DNA of 10,073 nt, taken from assembly GCA_005878415.1 (NCBI GenBank), contig VBMM01000148.1, positions 1-10,073 of the forward strand, written 5' to 3'. How positions within the stretch are numbered: position 1 is the first letter of the stretch; the number at the start of each line of letters is the position of its first letter. The notes beneath the pieces are model-generated. The model was given only the letters and a program-made list of their open reading frames with translations. It did not search any database and had not been told where the DNA came from. A program made the translations under genes and the position numbers. The stretch comes from Methanobacteriota archaeon. Lineage in GTDB: Archaea > Thermoplasmatota > Thermoplasmata > RBG-16-68-12. Of the stretch, positions 1-6,194 are shown piece after piece.

Positions 1-73
1 CCCCATGGAAGTGATTCGGATAAGTCCTGCGTCCACCTACCGCTTAACCAAGAAGCTGGTTCCTACAATAATC

Positions 74-83
74 TTGATATATT
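74..83 (+). promoter_or_regulatory. TATA element of the ribB operon
   Basis: An AT-rich TTGATATATT lies in GC-rich surroundings and is centred about 26 bases before the GTG at 105. That is the usual archaeal TATA-to-transcription-start distance, so the operon mRNA may be leaderless and begin at or next to the ribB GTG. No Shine-Dalgarno sequence is seen. The 73 bases before it hold only a short inverted repeat (AACCA at 46-50, TGGTT at 57-61) and no gene I can support. Confidence 0.5.
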
Positions 84-104
84 CCGCGTCCGCTCGATGG
101 AGAC

Positions 105-803
105 GTGGGAGACGTCGAACGGGCGCTCGAATCCCTGCGACGCGGGGCGTTCGTCCTGGTCTACGACGCCGACGGCCGCGAGGAGGAGACGGACCTCGCC
201 ATTGCGAGCGAATTCGTCACCCCGGCCTCCATCCGAACGCTGCGAAAGGAGGCGGGCGGCCTCATCTGCGCGACGGTGTCCGGCGAGGTCCGCGCGAGGC
301 TCGGACTGCCGTACATGACGGACGTCCTCCGCCGTGCGGGCGGGATGTATCCGATCCTGAATGCCGTGTCGACGGAGGACATGAAATATGATCGGCACAG
401 CGCGTTCTCGATCGCGGTCAACCATCGGGACACGTACACCGGCGTGACGGACACAGACCGGGCGAAGACGATCGCCCGATTGGCGGAGATCGCGAAGGAT
501 GCGCTGCGGCGGGAGAACGGCTGGGCGGCGCACGCCTTCGCGGAGGAGTTCCGCTCCCCAGGGCACGTTCCCCTGCTGAACGCCGCGGAGCCGTTGCTCG
601 CGGAACGCCGCGGCCACACGGAGCTCACGACGGCCCTCACGATCATGGCCGGACTCGCGCCCAGCGCGACCATCTGCGAGATGATGGCGGACGATGGACG
701 GGCCCTCCCGAAGGAACATGCAAAGGCATATGCTCGGGAGAGGAATCTCGTCTTCCTGGAAGGGCAGGACATCGTCCGGGCGTGGCGTTCGTGGTCCGTG
801 TAA
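105..803 (+). CDS. ribB: 3,4-dihydroxy-2-butanone 4-phosphate synthase
   Basis: Converts ribulose 5-phosphate to 3,4-dihydroxy-2-butanone 4-phosphate plus formate, the four-carbon precursor of lumazine; cytosolic and Mg-dependent. The 232-residue length matches stand-alone archaeal RibB, with no fused GTP cyclohydrolase II domain. Visible motifs: the acidic active-site loop R25-E-E-E-T-D30, AGGLIC at 50-55, the FSIAVNHRDTYTGVTDTDRA segment at 101-120, EFRSPG at 148-153, the catalytic-type RRGHTE at 168-173 and TICEMMADDG at 189-198. The loop usually reads REGET/D; here the glycine is glutamate. The start is GTG at 105: no in-frame ATG, GTG or TTG lies between the upstream in-frame stop at 75-77 and this codon, and the ATG at 97 is out of frame. 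It is the first gene of the rib operon, and its stop overlaps the start region of ribL. Confidence 0.96.
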   Translation: MGDVERALESLRRGAFVLVYDADGREEETDLAIASEFVTPASIRTLRKEAGGLICATVSGEVRARLGLPYMTDVLRRAGGMYPILNAVSTEDMKYDRHSAFSIAVNHRDTYTGVTDTDRAKTIARLAEIAKDALRRENGWAAHAFAEEFRSPGHVPLLNAAEPLLAERRGHTELTTALTIMAGLAPSATICEMMADDGRALPKEHAKAYARERNLVFLEGQDIVRAWRSWSV

Positions 804-1294
804 TGGCGACGGGGGTCTTCGATCTCCTCCATCCCGGTCATTTGTATTTCCTCCGCGAGGCACGGAAACTCGGCGACGAGCTGTGGGTCGTCGTCGCGCG
901 AGATAGCACGGCGCGGCGGTTCAAGCACGAGCCGATCATGCCGGAGAAATCCCGGCTGGAGATGGTCGAGGCCCTCAAGCCCGTGGACCGGGCGGTCCTG
1001 GGGAACGAAGGCAACATCTACGAGATCCTCGGGGACATCCGGCCGGATGTCGTCGCCTTGGGGTTCGACCAGGCGCACCAAGAGGAGCGGGTCCTCGAGG
1101 AGTGCCGTCGGCGAGGGCTGGCGACGCGGGTCGTCCGCCTCGCGCGGTTCGAGGGCGACCTCGACGGCTCGCGCAAGATCGTGAGGAAGGTGGCGGAATG
1201 GCTGGCGCTCCAAGAGCGACTCGGTCACGTCGAAAAGGCGGGGGTCCGGGGGGACGGCGCCGCTCCGTCCCGGCGTCGCCGGGGAAAGGCCTGA
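791..1294 (+). CDS. ribL: Archaeal FAD synthetase (FMN adenylyltransferase)
   Basis: Transfers AMP from ATP to FMN, making FAD and pyrophosphate. The 167-residue protein is a cytidylyltransferase-like nucleotidyltransferase: ATGVFDLLHPGH at 6-17 carries the HxGH nucleotide-binding motif (HPGH 14-17). It also shows VVVARDST at 33-40, the EKSRLEMVEALKPVD block at 52-66, DVVALGFDQ at 86-94 and a GSRKI segment at 126-130 in place of the usual ISSTxI. An ATG at 803 would delete the first beta strand (VRVMATG), so GTG at 791 is preferred; GTG at 782 is possible. The gene overlaps the end of ribB. A basic, Gly/Arg-rich tail of about 27 residues follows the conserved domain and lies over the start of ribC. 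The C-terminal half has one cysteine (C105). Glycerol-3-phosphate cytidylyltransferase is the main alternative by fold, but the rib operon supports RibL. Confidence 0.9.
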   Translation: MVRVMATGVFDLLHPGHLYFLREARKLGDELWVVVARDSTARRFKHEPIMPEKSRLEMVEALKPVDRAVLGNEGNIYEILGDIRPDVVALGFDQAHQEERVLEECRRRGLATRVVRLARFEGDLDGSRKIVRKVAEWLALQERLGHVEKAGVRGDGAAPSRRRRGKA

Positions 1295-1764
1295 GACGGA
1301 TCGGCATCGTCGATACGTCCTTCGCGCGCTACGATATGGCCGCGGCCGCCGTCGACGAGCTCCGGAAGCAGGGCGGCGGCTTCTCGATCGAGCGATACAC
1401 GGTCCCCGGGATCAAGGACCTCGCGGCCGGCGCGAAGATTCTCTTCGACCGAGGATGCGACATCGTCCTCGCCCTCGGAATGGTCGGCCGTCAACCGGTC
1501 GACAAAGACTGCGCGCTCGCGGCGGATTTCGGCCTGCAGGTCGTCCAGGCGAACGCCGGTCGGCACATCCTCGGCGTGATGGTCCACGAGGACGAGGCGA
1601 CGGACGAGGCAGGGCTCGCGTGGCTCTTCGACCGCCGCACCCGGGAGCACGCCGTCAACGCGTACGATCTGCTCTTCCGTCCGGAGGCGATGCGGTCCCG
1701 AGCGGGCACGGGGCAGCGGGAAGGGTTCGAGGACGCGGGGCCCCTCAAGGGGTCGGGTCGATGA
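1198..1764 (+). CDS. ribC: Archaeal riboflavin synthase
   Basis: Dismutates two 6,7-dimethyl-8-ribityllumazine molecules to riboflavin. This is the archaeal RibC family, related to lumazine synthase and not to bacterial RibE. Counting from the ATG at 1198, the conserved part begins at RRIGIVDTSFARYDMA (33-48), then TVPGIKDL (68-75), GCDIVLALGMVG (86-97), HILGVMVHEDEA (123-134), a WLFDRRTREHAVNAYDLLF block (142-160) and the terminal GQREGFEDAGP (172-182), all characteristic of the family. Homologues begin only three or four residues before GIVDT. Here the only canonical in-frame start near that point is ATG 1198, which adds 31 basic, low-complexity residues. The alternative is a CTG at 1291 overlapping the ribL stop as CTGA. 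The product is certain; the start is not. The 3' end overlaps ribH as ATGA. Confidence 0.92.
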   Translation: MAGAPRATRSRRKGGGPGGRRRSVPASPGKGLRRIGIVDTSFARYDMAAAAVDELRKQGGGFSIERYTVPGIKDLAAGAKILFDRGCDIVLALGMVGRQPVDKDCALAADFGLQVVQANAGRHILGVMVHEDEATDEAGLAWLFDRRTREHAVNAYDLLFRPEAMRSRAGTGQREGFEDAGPLKGSGR

Positions 1765-2168
1765 ACCTCGCGATCGTCGCGGCCGAGTTCAACCGCGAGG
1801 TGACCGACGTCATGGTCCAGAAGGCGCTGGCCCGGGCGGAGGAGCGGGGGATCCGCGTGACGTCCGTCGTCCGGGTCCCGGGGGCGTTCGAGATTCCGTT
1901 GGCGGTGCAGCGCCTCTTGGAGCGCGGCGACGTCGACGCGGCGGTCGCAATCGGTGCGGTCATCAAGGGGGAGACGCTCCACGATGAGGCCCTCATGGCC
2001 GCGGTGCCGAAGGCCCTGCTCGATGTCGGCCTGCGGACCGGCAAGCCGGTCGGATTCGGGATCACGGGTCCCGGGATGACGGACGAGCAGGCGATGGCCC
2101 GCGCCGGGAAGGGCGCGGACGCGGTCGACGCCGTGGCCTCGATGCACGCATTGCTCCGGGGTCTGTGA
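1761..2168 (+). CDS. ribH: 6,7-dimethyl-8-ribityllumazine synthase
   Basis: Condenses 5-amino-6-ribitylamino-uracil with the RibB product to give lumazine, the substrate of RibC. At 135 residues it has the short archaeal length. Motifs: AEFN at 8-11 for pyrimidine stacking, VPGAFEIPLA at 39-48, the phosphate-binding and catalytic GAVIKGETLHDE at 65-76 with H74 as the expected general base, GKPVGFGITGPGMTDEQA at 94-111, and a C-terminal helix. The ATG start is embedded in the ribC stop (ATGA), indicating translational coupling. Family members assemble as pentamers or 60-mers. It is the last gene of the operon; the next gene has its own TATA element. Confidence 0.96.
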   Translation: MNLAIVAAEFNREVTDVMVQKALARAEERGIRVTSVVRVPGAFEIPLAVQRLLERGDVDAAVAIGAVIKGETLHDEALMAAVPKALLDVGLRTGKPVGFGITGPGMTDEQAMARAGKGADAVDAVASMHALLRGL

Positions 2169-2198
2169 CCGTTTTCCCCCTGAGATTTAGGTCGGAAA

Positions 2199-2206
2199 GG
2201 TTTAAT
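2199..2206 (+). promoter_or_regulatory. TATA element before the Roadblock gene
   Basis: GGTTTAAT, preceded by purines (GGAAA), lies about 42 bases before the ATG at 2246, implying a leader of roughly 15 bases. It marks the Roadblock gene as a separate transcription unit, although read-through from ribH is possible. A short GTTTT at 2171-2175 just after the ribH stop could help termination but is too short to call. Confidence 0.5.
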
Positions 2207-2245
2207 CCCGCGAGGCTTCCATCCGGGCCGGTCTGGGACCACCGC

Positions 2246-2605
2246 ATGGTCGACACCACCGCCCTCGAGTCGATTCTCCGAGACATCGAGCGGAACGAGG
2301 GCGTGCAAGAGGCGATGCTCGTCTCCCTCGCGGGGACGTACCTCGCCGGGAGCTTCCCGAAGGGCGTCCACGTGGATACGTTCGGATCGATGTTCGCGGT
2401 GCTCGTGGGCTCTGCGGAGACCGTGACCTCCGAGGCGAAGGACGCCCTCGAGAGCGTCATCATCAACGCGAAGGGGACCCGCTACCTCATCGTCCACGGG
2501 GGCCGGAAGGCGCTCCTCGTGTTGCGCCTCCCGCTGTCCGCCGATCCGGCGCGGACGAAACAGGCCGTGGAGAAGTACGTCCCGCGGATCGAAGAACACC
2601 TCTAG
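2246..2605 (+). CDS. Roadblock/LC7 domain protein
   Basis: A 119-residue single-domain protein of the Roadblock/LC7 (MglB-like) superfamily, which in prokaryotes typically forms dimers that bind or regulate small Ras-like GTPases. The layout fits: an N-terminal helix (LESILRDIERNEGVQEAMLV, 7-26), a first strand pair with SLAGTYLAGSFP (27-38), a central helix DTFGSMFAVLVGSAETV (44-60), strands IINAKGTRYLIVHGGRKALLVLRL (72-95) with the usual glycine turn, and a C-terminal helix from 100. The ATG at 2246 is chosen because the family begins with this helix and a promoter lies just upstream; an in-frame extension back to 2165 would cross that promoter. No partner GTPase is adjacent, so the target is unknown. 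Confidence 0.85.
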   Translation: MVDTTALESILRDIERNEGVQEAMLVSLAGTYLAGSFPKGVHVDTFGSMFAVLVGSAETVTSEAKDALESVIINAKGTRYLIVHGGRKALLVLRLPLSADPARTKQAVEKYVPRIEEHL

Positions 2606-3264
2606 ATCCGCCGCATCCCTCGGCCGATCCACTCGGACACGGCCTTCGTCACGTACCGGGCGGTCGCGCCGGCGCCGCGGTCCGTGCCTTCGGCGGTCGT
2701 CTTGCCCTGGCCGAGTTGCTGGAGGACGTCGTCGAGCGGCAGATCCCCCGCGTCGATGGCGGTGACCGCCTTCGCGACCTCGTCGAGGAAATGACTGTCG
2801 CTCCCGCCCGTCTCGCCGACTCGGAGAGCCCTCGCCCGTTCGCGCGCGCGCTCGTTCCCGCGCCGCAGCGTCCGTCCGTTGCGGGTCTCGTGTGCCGGAA
2901 ACGAGGTCTCGGCGAGCCCCTCGTCTCCCAGCCCAGACCAGAAGCGATACGGATGGGCGGCGACCGGGACGCCGCCGGCGGCGACGATCCGCTCGACGGT
3001 TTCCCGGACCGACAGCCCGCGGGGGACGACGTCGCGGAGGCCGTAGCCGAGCACGTGGCCCGACCGGGTCGAGACTTCGATGGCCGGGATGACGAGGAAG
3101 GACCCCCGCGCGGCTTCCTGCGCATCGCGCACTCCTCCCATCGAATTGTGATCCGTAATCGCAACGCCCGCCAGGCCGGCCCGCTGCGCCATCATGACGA
3201 GGTCCGCCGGAGCCACGCGAGAATCGGGGGAGTGGCGGGTGTGGTTGTGAAGGTCGAAGAACAT
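2602..3264 (-). CDS. PHP-domain metal-dependent phosphoesterase
   Basis: A 220-residue stand-alone PHP (polymerase and histidinol phosphatase) domain, predicted to hydrolyse a phosphoester with a multinuclear metal centre. The metal-binding motifs are intact: DLHNHTRHSPDS at 4-15 (H6, H8, D14), ITDHNS at 36-41 (D38, H39), AIEVST at 61-66 (E63), GH at 69-70, PVAAHP at 100-105 (H104), and GSDSH at 154-158 (D156, H158). The closest well-known relatives are the YciV/TrpH-type 3',5'-nucleoside bisphosphate or oligoribonucleotide phosphatases; the true substrate cannot be read from sequence. The C-terminal 35 or so residues look like an add-on helix pair. ATG 3264 lies about 31 bases after a TATA element, so the mRNA is probably leaderless. 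The stop codon overlaps that of the convergent Roadblock gene. Confidence 0.9.
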   Translation of the reverse strand: MFFDLHNHTRHSPDSRVAPADLVMMAQRAGLAGVAITDHNSMGGVRDAQEAARGSFLVIPAIEVSTRSGHVLGYGLRDVVPRGLSVRETVERIVAAGGVPVAAHPYRFWSGLGDEGLAETSFPAHETRNGRTLRRGNERARERARALRVGETGGSDSHFLDEVAKAVTAIDAGDLPLDDVLQQLGQGKTTAEGTDRGAGATARYVTKAVSEWIGRGMRRI

Positions 3265-3290
3265 GGAGGAGCCGCGAAACGGGGCTCTTC

Positions 3291-3300
3291 GCTTAAAGGC
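3291..3300 (-). promoter_or_regulatory. TATA element of the PHP gene
   Basis: Read on the minus strand this is GCCTTTAAGC, centred about 31 bases before the ATG at 3264, with no Shine-Dalgarno site between. It nearly matches the metG element (GCTTTAAGG) at a similar distance. It lies back to back with the plus-strand element at 3326-3334. Confidence 0.6.
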
Positions 3301-3325
3301 TTTCCAGATGGTAGCCGACGCGAAC

Positions 3326-3334
3326 GGTTTATCG
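3326..3334 (+). promoter_or_regulatory. TATA element of the 3419 gene
   Basis: GGTTTATCG lies about 90 bases before the ATG at 3419. It would give a leader of about 60 bases, long enough for a ribosome-binding site; GAGG at 3408-3411, seven bases before the ATG, fits that role. This promoter diverges from the PHP promoter 26 bases away. Confidence 0.4.
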
Positions 3335-3418
3335 AACCCCCCACCATTCTTCTCTTGTGCGGGTCGGCGCGGCAGTCCGCGAACATCCGGACCTTGCGCT
3401 CGACGACGAGGGATCGTC

Positions 3419-3859
3419 ATGCCGGTCATCGTGAGGCGTGGAATCGTCCGCGCCGGCCGCGTGGTGGTCGAGGGTGTGAGCTCCCGCATACTCCGCGGCA
3501 AAGGGGGCTGGTTCTTGGTGTCCGAGCCGTCGGGAATGCCGCCGAGCCGGGTGAGATACTTCCAGTTTCGGGATCGCGCCACGATCGCCGCGGATGGCGA
3601 GACGATCGTCTTTCGGTTCCGCCGCGGAGGTGCCACGGTCGGGTGGCGCGGTCGCGCCTATCGCCTCCACGACATGAGCGGCGGCCGCATCCGAATGACG
3701 CAGGATGACCGGGAAGTCGTCGCGGGTCGGGTGACTCCGAGCGGGGTGCGGCTGGACGTGGTCGCACCCGAGCTTCTGCCGATCGTCCGTTCGCTCGCGC
3801 TCGTCCTTGCCCTGCACAGCGAAGATCTGTCCCGGGTGGGCGGGTTGGGCTCGGCGTGA
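3419..3859 (+). CDS. Unassigned beta-rich protein, possibly LURP/Tubby-like fold
   Basis: A 146-residue protein that I do not recognise by family. It has no signal peptide, transmembrane segment, cysteine cluster or nucleotide-binding motif. Residues 1-110 alternate basic and hydrophobic positions as in a beta barrel, with short strands ending in glycine-rich turns, including FQFRDRATIAADGETIVFRF (48-67) and VGWRGRAYRLHDMSGGRIRM (73-92). A single hydrophobic helix follows near the C-terminus (ELLPIVRSLALVLALHSED, about 119-137). A barrel closed by a C-terminal hydrophobic helix, with a W-x-G-x-x-Y-x-L strand, resembles LURP-one-related/Tubby-like phospholipid-binding proteins; that is a weak inference. 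Start: the ATG has a GAGG seven bases upstream. It converges on metG with 27 bases between the stops. Confidence 0.7.
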   Translation: MPVIVRRGIVRAGRVVVEGVSSRILRGKGGWFLVSEPSGMPPSRVRYFQFRDRATIAADGETIVFRFRRGGATVGWRGRAYRLHDMSGGRIRMTQDDREVVAGRVTPSGVRLDVVAPELLPIVRSLALVLALHSEDLSRVGGLGSA

Positions 3860-3886
3860 TCCCGTGACGATGGGACAGGGACCGAT

Positions 3887-6022
3887 TCAGTGGACCGGGG
3901 TCCCTTCCTTGAGGCCTTTGTCGACCTTCAGAGGGACGTCGTTCGCCTTCAGGAGGATTCGGACTTCGCCCTCCCGTCCCAGGAACAAGACAGACCCGTC
4001 TTCTCCGACCTGGAATCGGTACGTCTGGAACACGGAGAACGGGAGCGGGGGTGACGCCTTCACGCCGAGCACCTGGGTGCCGACGACGGCATCCGCGGGC
4101 GGCACCACGATGCCGACATGCGTGTCGTCCTCCCCCGCGAGGAGCATCCCTTGGCTCTCGACGCCACGGAGCTTCGCCGATTCGAGGTTCGCGAGAATCG
4201 CGATCTTTCGACCGCGCAATTCGTCGATCGCGTAGTCTTTGCGGATGCCCGCGACAATCTGCCGACGTTCGTCCCCGAGGTCGACCTGCATGACGTACAG
4301 ATTGTCGGCGTTCGGGTGGGCCTTCACGTCGACGATTTCGGCGACGCGGATGTCAAGGCGGTTCTCCGGGTCCTCCTTCAGGTCCCCAATCTCGATCTTC
4401 GCGAAGAGCGGTCTGCCCACCCGCAACTTTTGCCCGCTGGGGACGTCCTCGAGCGCGTCCTCCCACCGCAGCGCGTGCACGTCCGAGTCGTACCCGACGG
4501 CGTGCCAAAGGCGAGAGGAACTGAAGGGCAGGAACGGTGCCATGACGATCGCGAGGGAGCGCGTGACCCTCAGCGCGACGTGGATCGCCGTGCCGCACGC
4601 CGCGCGATCCTTCTTGATGAGGTCCCACGGAGCCTTCTGGTCGATGTACTGATTCCCGAGGCGGGCGAGCTGGATCGCATCTCTCATCGCGTCCTTAAGG
4701 TGCACATACTCGAGATTCTGGCCGACGTGCTTCCACTGCTGCTCGATCGCGCGGACCATCGCCTTGTCGACCGCATCGAGGAAGCCGGCGGGAGGCACCT
4801 CGTGATTGAAGTTCTTGTCCGCGAACGTCAGGGCGCGGTGGACGAAGTTCCCGTAGACCGCGAGGAGCTCGCTGTTGTTCCGCTGCGCGAAGTCCGCCCA
4901 CTCGAAGTCGGTGTCTTTCGTCTCCGGCATCGTCGCGATGCCGTAATACCGGAGTTGGTCCGGGTCAAACCGTTCGAGGAGGTCCGGGAGCCAGACGCCT
5001 TTGCCCCTCCCGGCGCTCATCTTCTCGCCCGAGAAGTTCAGGTACTGCGTCGCGGGAACGTCGTACGGGAGGACCAGCCGCTCGTCGTACCCGAGGAGGA
5101 TCGCCGGCCAGAAGATCGTGTGGAACACGATGTTGTCCTTGCCGATGAAGTAGTAGTGACGCGCCTCGGGATCGTACCAGAAGTCCTTCCACCCGTCCGG
5201 CGCGCCGCGGCGGCGATACCACTCCCTCGTGGCGGTCAGATAGCCCATCACGGCCTCGAACCAAACGTAGATCCGTTTCGTCTCGTACCCGGGGACCGGC
5301 ACCTCGATGCCCCAGTCGAGATCGCGGGTGATCGGCCGATCTTTCAATCCTTCCTGGAGCCAAGACCGGGTGAAGGTGAGGACGTGGTGCCTCCAGTGCT
5401 CTTTGTCCTCGGAGGCCCACTTCGCTAGGCGTTCCTGGAACGCGGTGAGCCGAAAGAAGAAATGCTTCGTTTCCCGCGGGACCGGCGTCGTGCCGTGGAT
5501 CTTGCACTTGGGATCGATGAGCTGAAACGGATCCATCAGGTTCGTGCAGTTGTCGCATTGGTCCCCCCGGGCCTTCGGGAACCCGCAGATCGGGCAGGTC
5601 CCCTCGACGTAGCGATCGGGGAGGAAATGGTTTCCCGTCGGGCAGAACGGCGAGGTCATCATCGCCTCGTAGACGTGGCCTCGGTCTCGGAGCCGGAGGA
5701 AGATCTCCTGCACCCACTTCTTGTGGTTCGCGTCCGCCGTGTTCCAATAGAGATCGTACCGCACGCCGAGCTCCTCGGTGTTCTTCGCGTCCAGTGCGTG
5801 ATATCGCTCGGCGATGAGGGCAGGCGACACGCCCTCCTGATCCGCGCGGACCATCGTGGGCGTGCCGTGCATGTCCGTCCCGCCCACCATGAGCACCTCG
5901 TCCCCTTTCATCCGGTGGAAGCGGGCGACGACGTCCGCCGGGATGAACGTGGAGACCGCGTGGCCCAGATGCCGGGGGCCCGACGCGTACGGCCAAGCGA
6001 CGCAGACGAGGATCTTCGCCAT
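3887..6022 (-). CDS. metG: Methionyl-tRNA synthetase with fused tRNA-binding domain
   Basis: Charges tRNA-Met with methionine. The 711-residue class I synthetase shows AWPYASGPRHLGH at 9-21 (HIGH motif as HLGH), GGTDMHG at 47-53, a zinc knuckle CX2C-X9-CX2C (C143, C146, C156, C159), WFEAVMGYL at 254-262, the KMSKS loop as KMSAGRG at 334-340, and the helical anticodon domain with NQYIDQKAPW at 457-466. A C-terminal EMAPII/Trbp111-like OB domain covers about 541-652 (RLDIRVAEIVDVKAHPNADNLY at 555-576, SAKLRGVESQGMLLAG at 615-630). A further beta-rich tail, 653-711, follows. The second zinc knuckle seen in many archaeal enzymes is altered: C127 lacks its CX2C partner and C173 pairs with H176. 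ATG 6022 is chosen over an in-frame TTG four codons upstream because a TATA element lies 29 bases before it. Confidence 0.97.
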   Translation of the reverse strand: MAKILVCVAWPYASGPRHLGHAVSTFIPADVVARFHRMKGDEVLMVGGTDMHGTPTMVRADQEGVSPALIAERYHALDAKNTEELGVRYDLYWNTADANHKKWVQEIFLRLRDRGHVYEAMMTSPFCPTGNHFLPDRYVEGTCPICGFPKARGDQCDNCTNLMDPFQLIDPKCKIHGTTPVPRETKHFFFRLTAFQERLAKWASEDKEHWRHHVLTFTRSWLQEGLKDRPITRDLDWGIEVPVPGYETKRIYVWFEAVMGYLTATREWYRRRGAPDGWKDFWYDPEARHYYFIGKDNIVFHTIFWPAILLGYDERLVLPYDVPATQYLNFSGEKMSAGRGKGVWLPDLLERFDPDQLRYYGIATMPETKDTDFEWADFAQRNNSELLAVYGNFVHRALTFADKNFNHEVPPAGFLDAVDKAMVRAIEQQWKHVGQNLEYVHLKDAMRDAIQLARLGNQYIDQKAPWDLIKKDRAACGTAIHVALRVTRSLAIVMAPFLPFSSSRLWHAVGYDSDVHALRWEDALEDVPSGQKLRVGRPLFAKIEIGDLKEDPENRLDIRVAEIVDVKAHPNADNLYVMQVDLGDERRQIVAGIRKDYAIDELRGRKIAILANLESAKLRGVESQGMLLAGEDDTHVGIVVPPADAVVGTQVLGVKASPPLPFSVFQTYRFQVGEDGSVLFLGREGEVRILLKANDVPLKVDKGLKEGTPVH

Positions 6023-6046
6023 TCGCGGGGCCAAGCGGGGAGGCTC

Positions 6047-6056
6047 CCTTAAAGCA
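6047..6056 (-). promoter_or_regulatory. TATA element of metG
   Basis: On the minus strand TGCTTTAAGG is centred about 29 bases before the metG ATG. Nothing resembling a ribosome-binding site lies between, so the mRNA is probably leaderless. The same core sequence and distance are found at the PHP gene. Confidence 0.6.
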
Positions 6057-6194
6057 TTCGCGGCGGTCGCCGCTCCGTCGTCCGCCGTGGAGATATCGGA
6101 AACGAGACTCGGACCTGATTCTCATTCCTCACCAGTTTTGACGAATGTGTCATGCTCGAAAACCGCGATGTACGGCTGCCCGCTGGGAAGTCAA

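Noticed and set aside
1..73. Start of a divergent gene at a minus-strand ATG (position 6), or a 128-codon plus-strand frame from position 5
   Set aside because: Only six bases of the minus-strand frame are in the window, and the plus-strand frame overlaps ribB out of phase with a composition unlike a real protein.
1..104. FMN riboswitch ahead of the riboflavin operon
   Set aside because: The leader is too short, the probable transcription start is at the ribB GTG, and none of the conserved RFN-element blocks is visible.
161..1228. Long minus-strand open frames opposite ribB and ribL (355 and 266 codons)
   Set aside because: They are antisense to two well-supported enzymes, their translations are rich in Arg, Pro, Ser and Ala with no recognisable motif, and GC-rich coding DNA has few stop codons on the opposite strand.
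2169..2180. T-run terminator after ribH
   Set aside because: GTTTT followed by CCCCC is too short to separate from chance, though archaeal termination can use short T-runs.
2716..3708. 330-codon plus-strand open frame opposite the PHP gene
   Set aside because: It runs across the divergent promoter region and into the 3419 gene in another frame. The PHP motifs on the minus strand are complete, so this is a mirror frame.
3860..3886. Bidirectional terminator between the 3419 gene and metG
   Set aside because: Only a 4-bp stem (TCCC/GGGA) can be drawn and there is no T-run on either strand.
4118..5428. 436-codon plus-strand open frame opposite metG
   Set aside because: It lies wholly inside metG on the other strand, and its translation is a low-diversity mix of Arg, Val, Leu, Glu and Asp, as expected of a mirror frame. 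The metG motifs are unambiguous.
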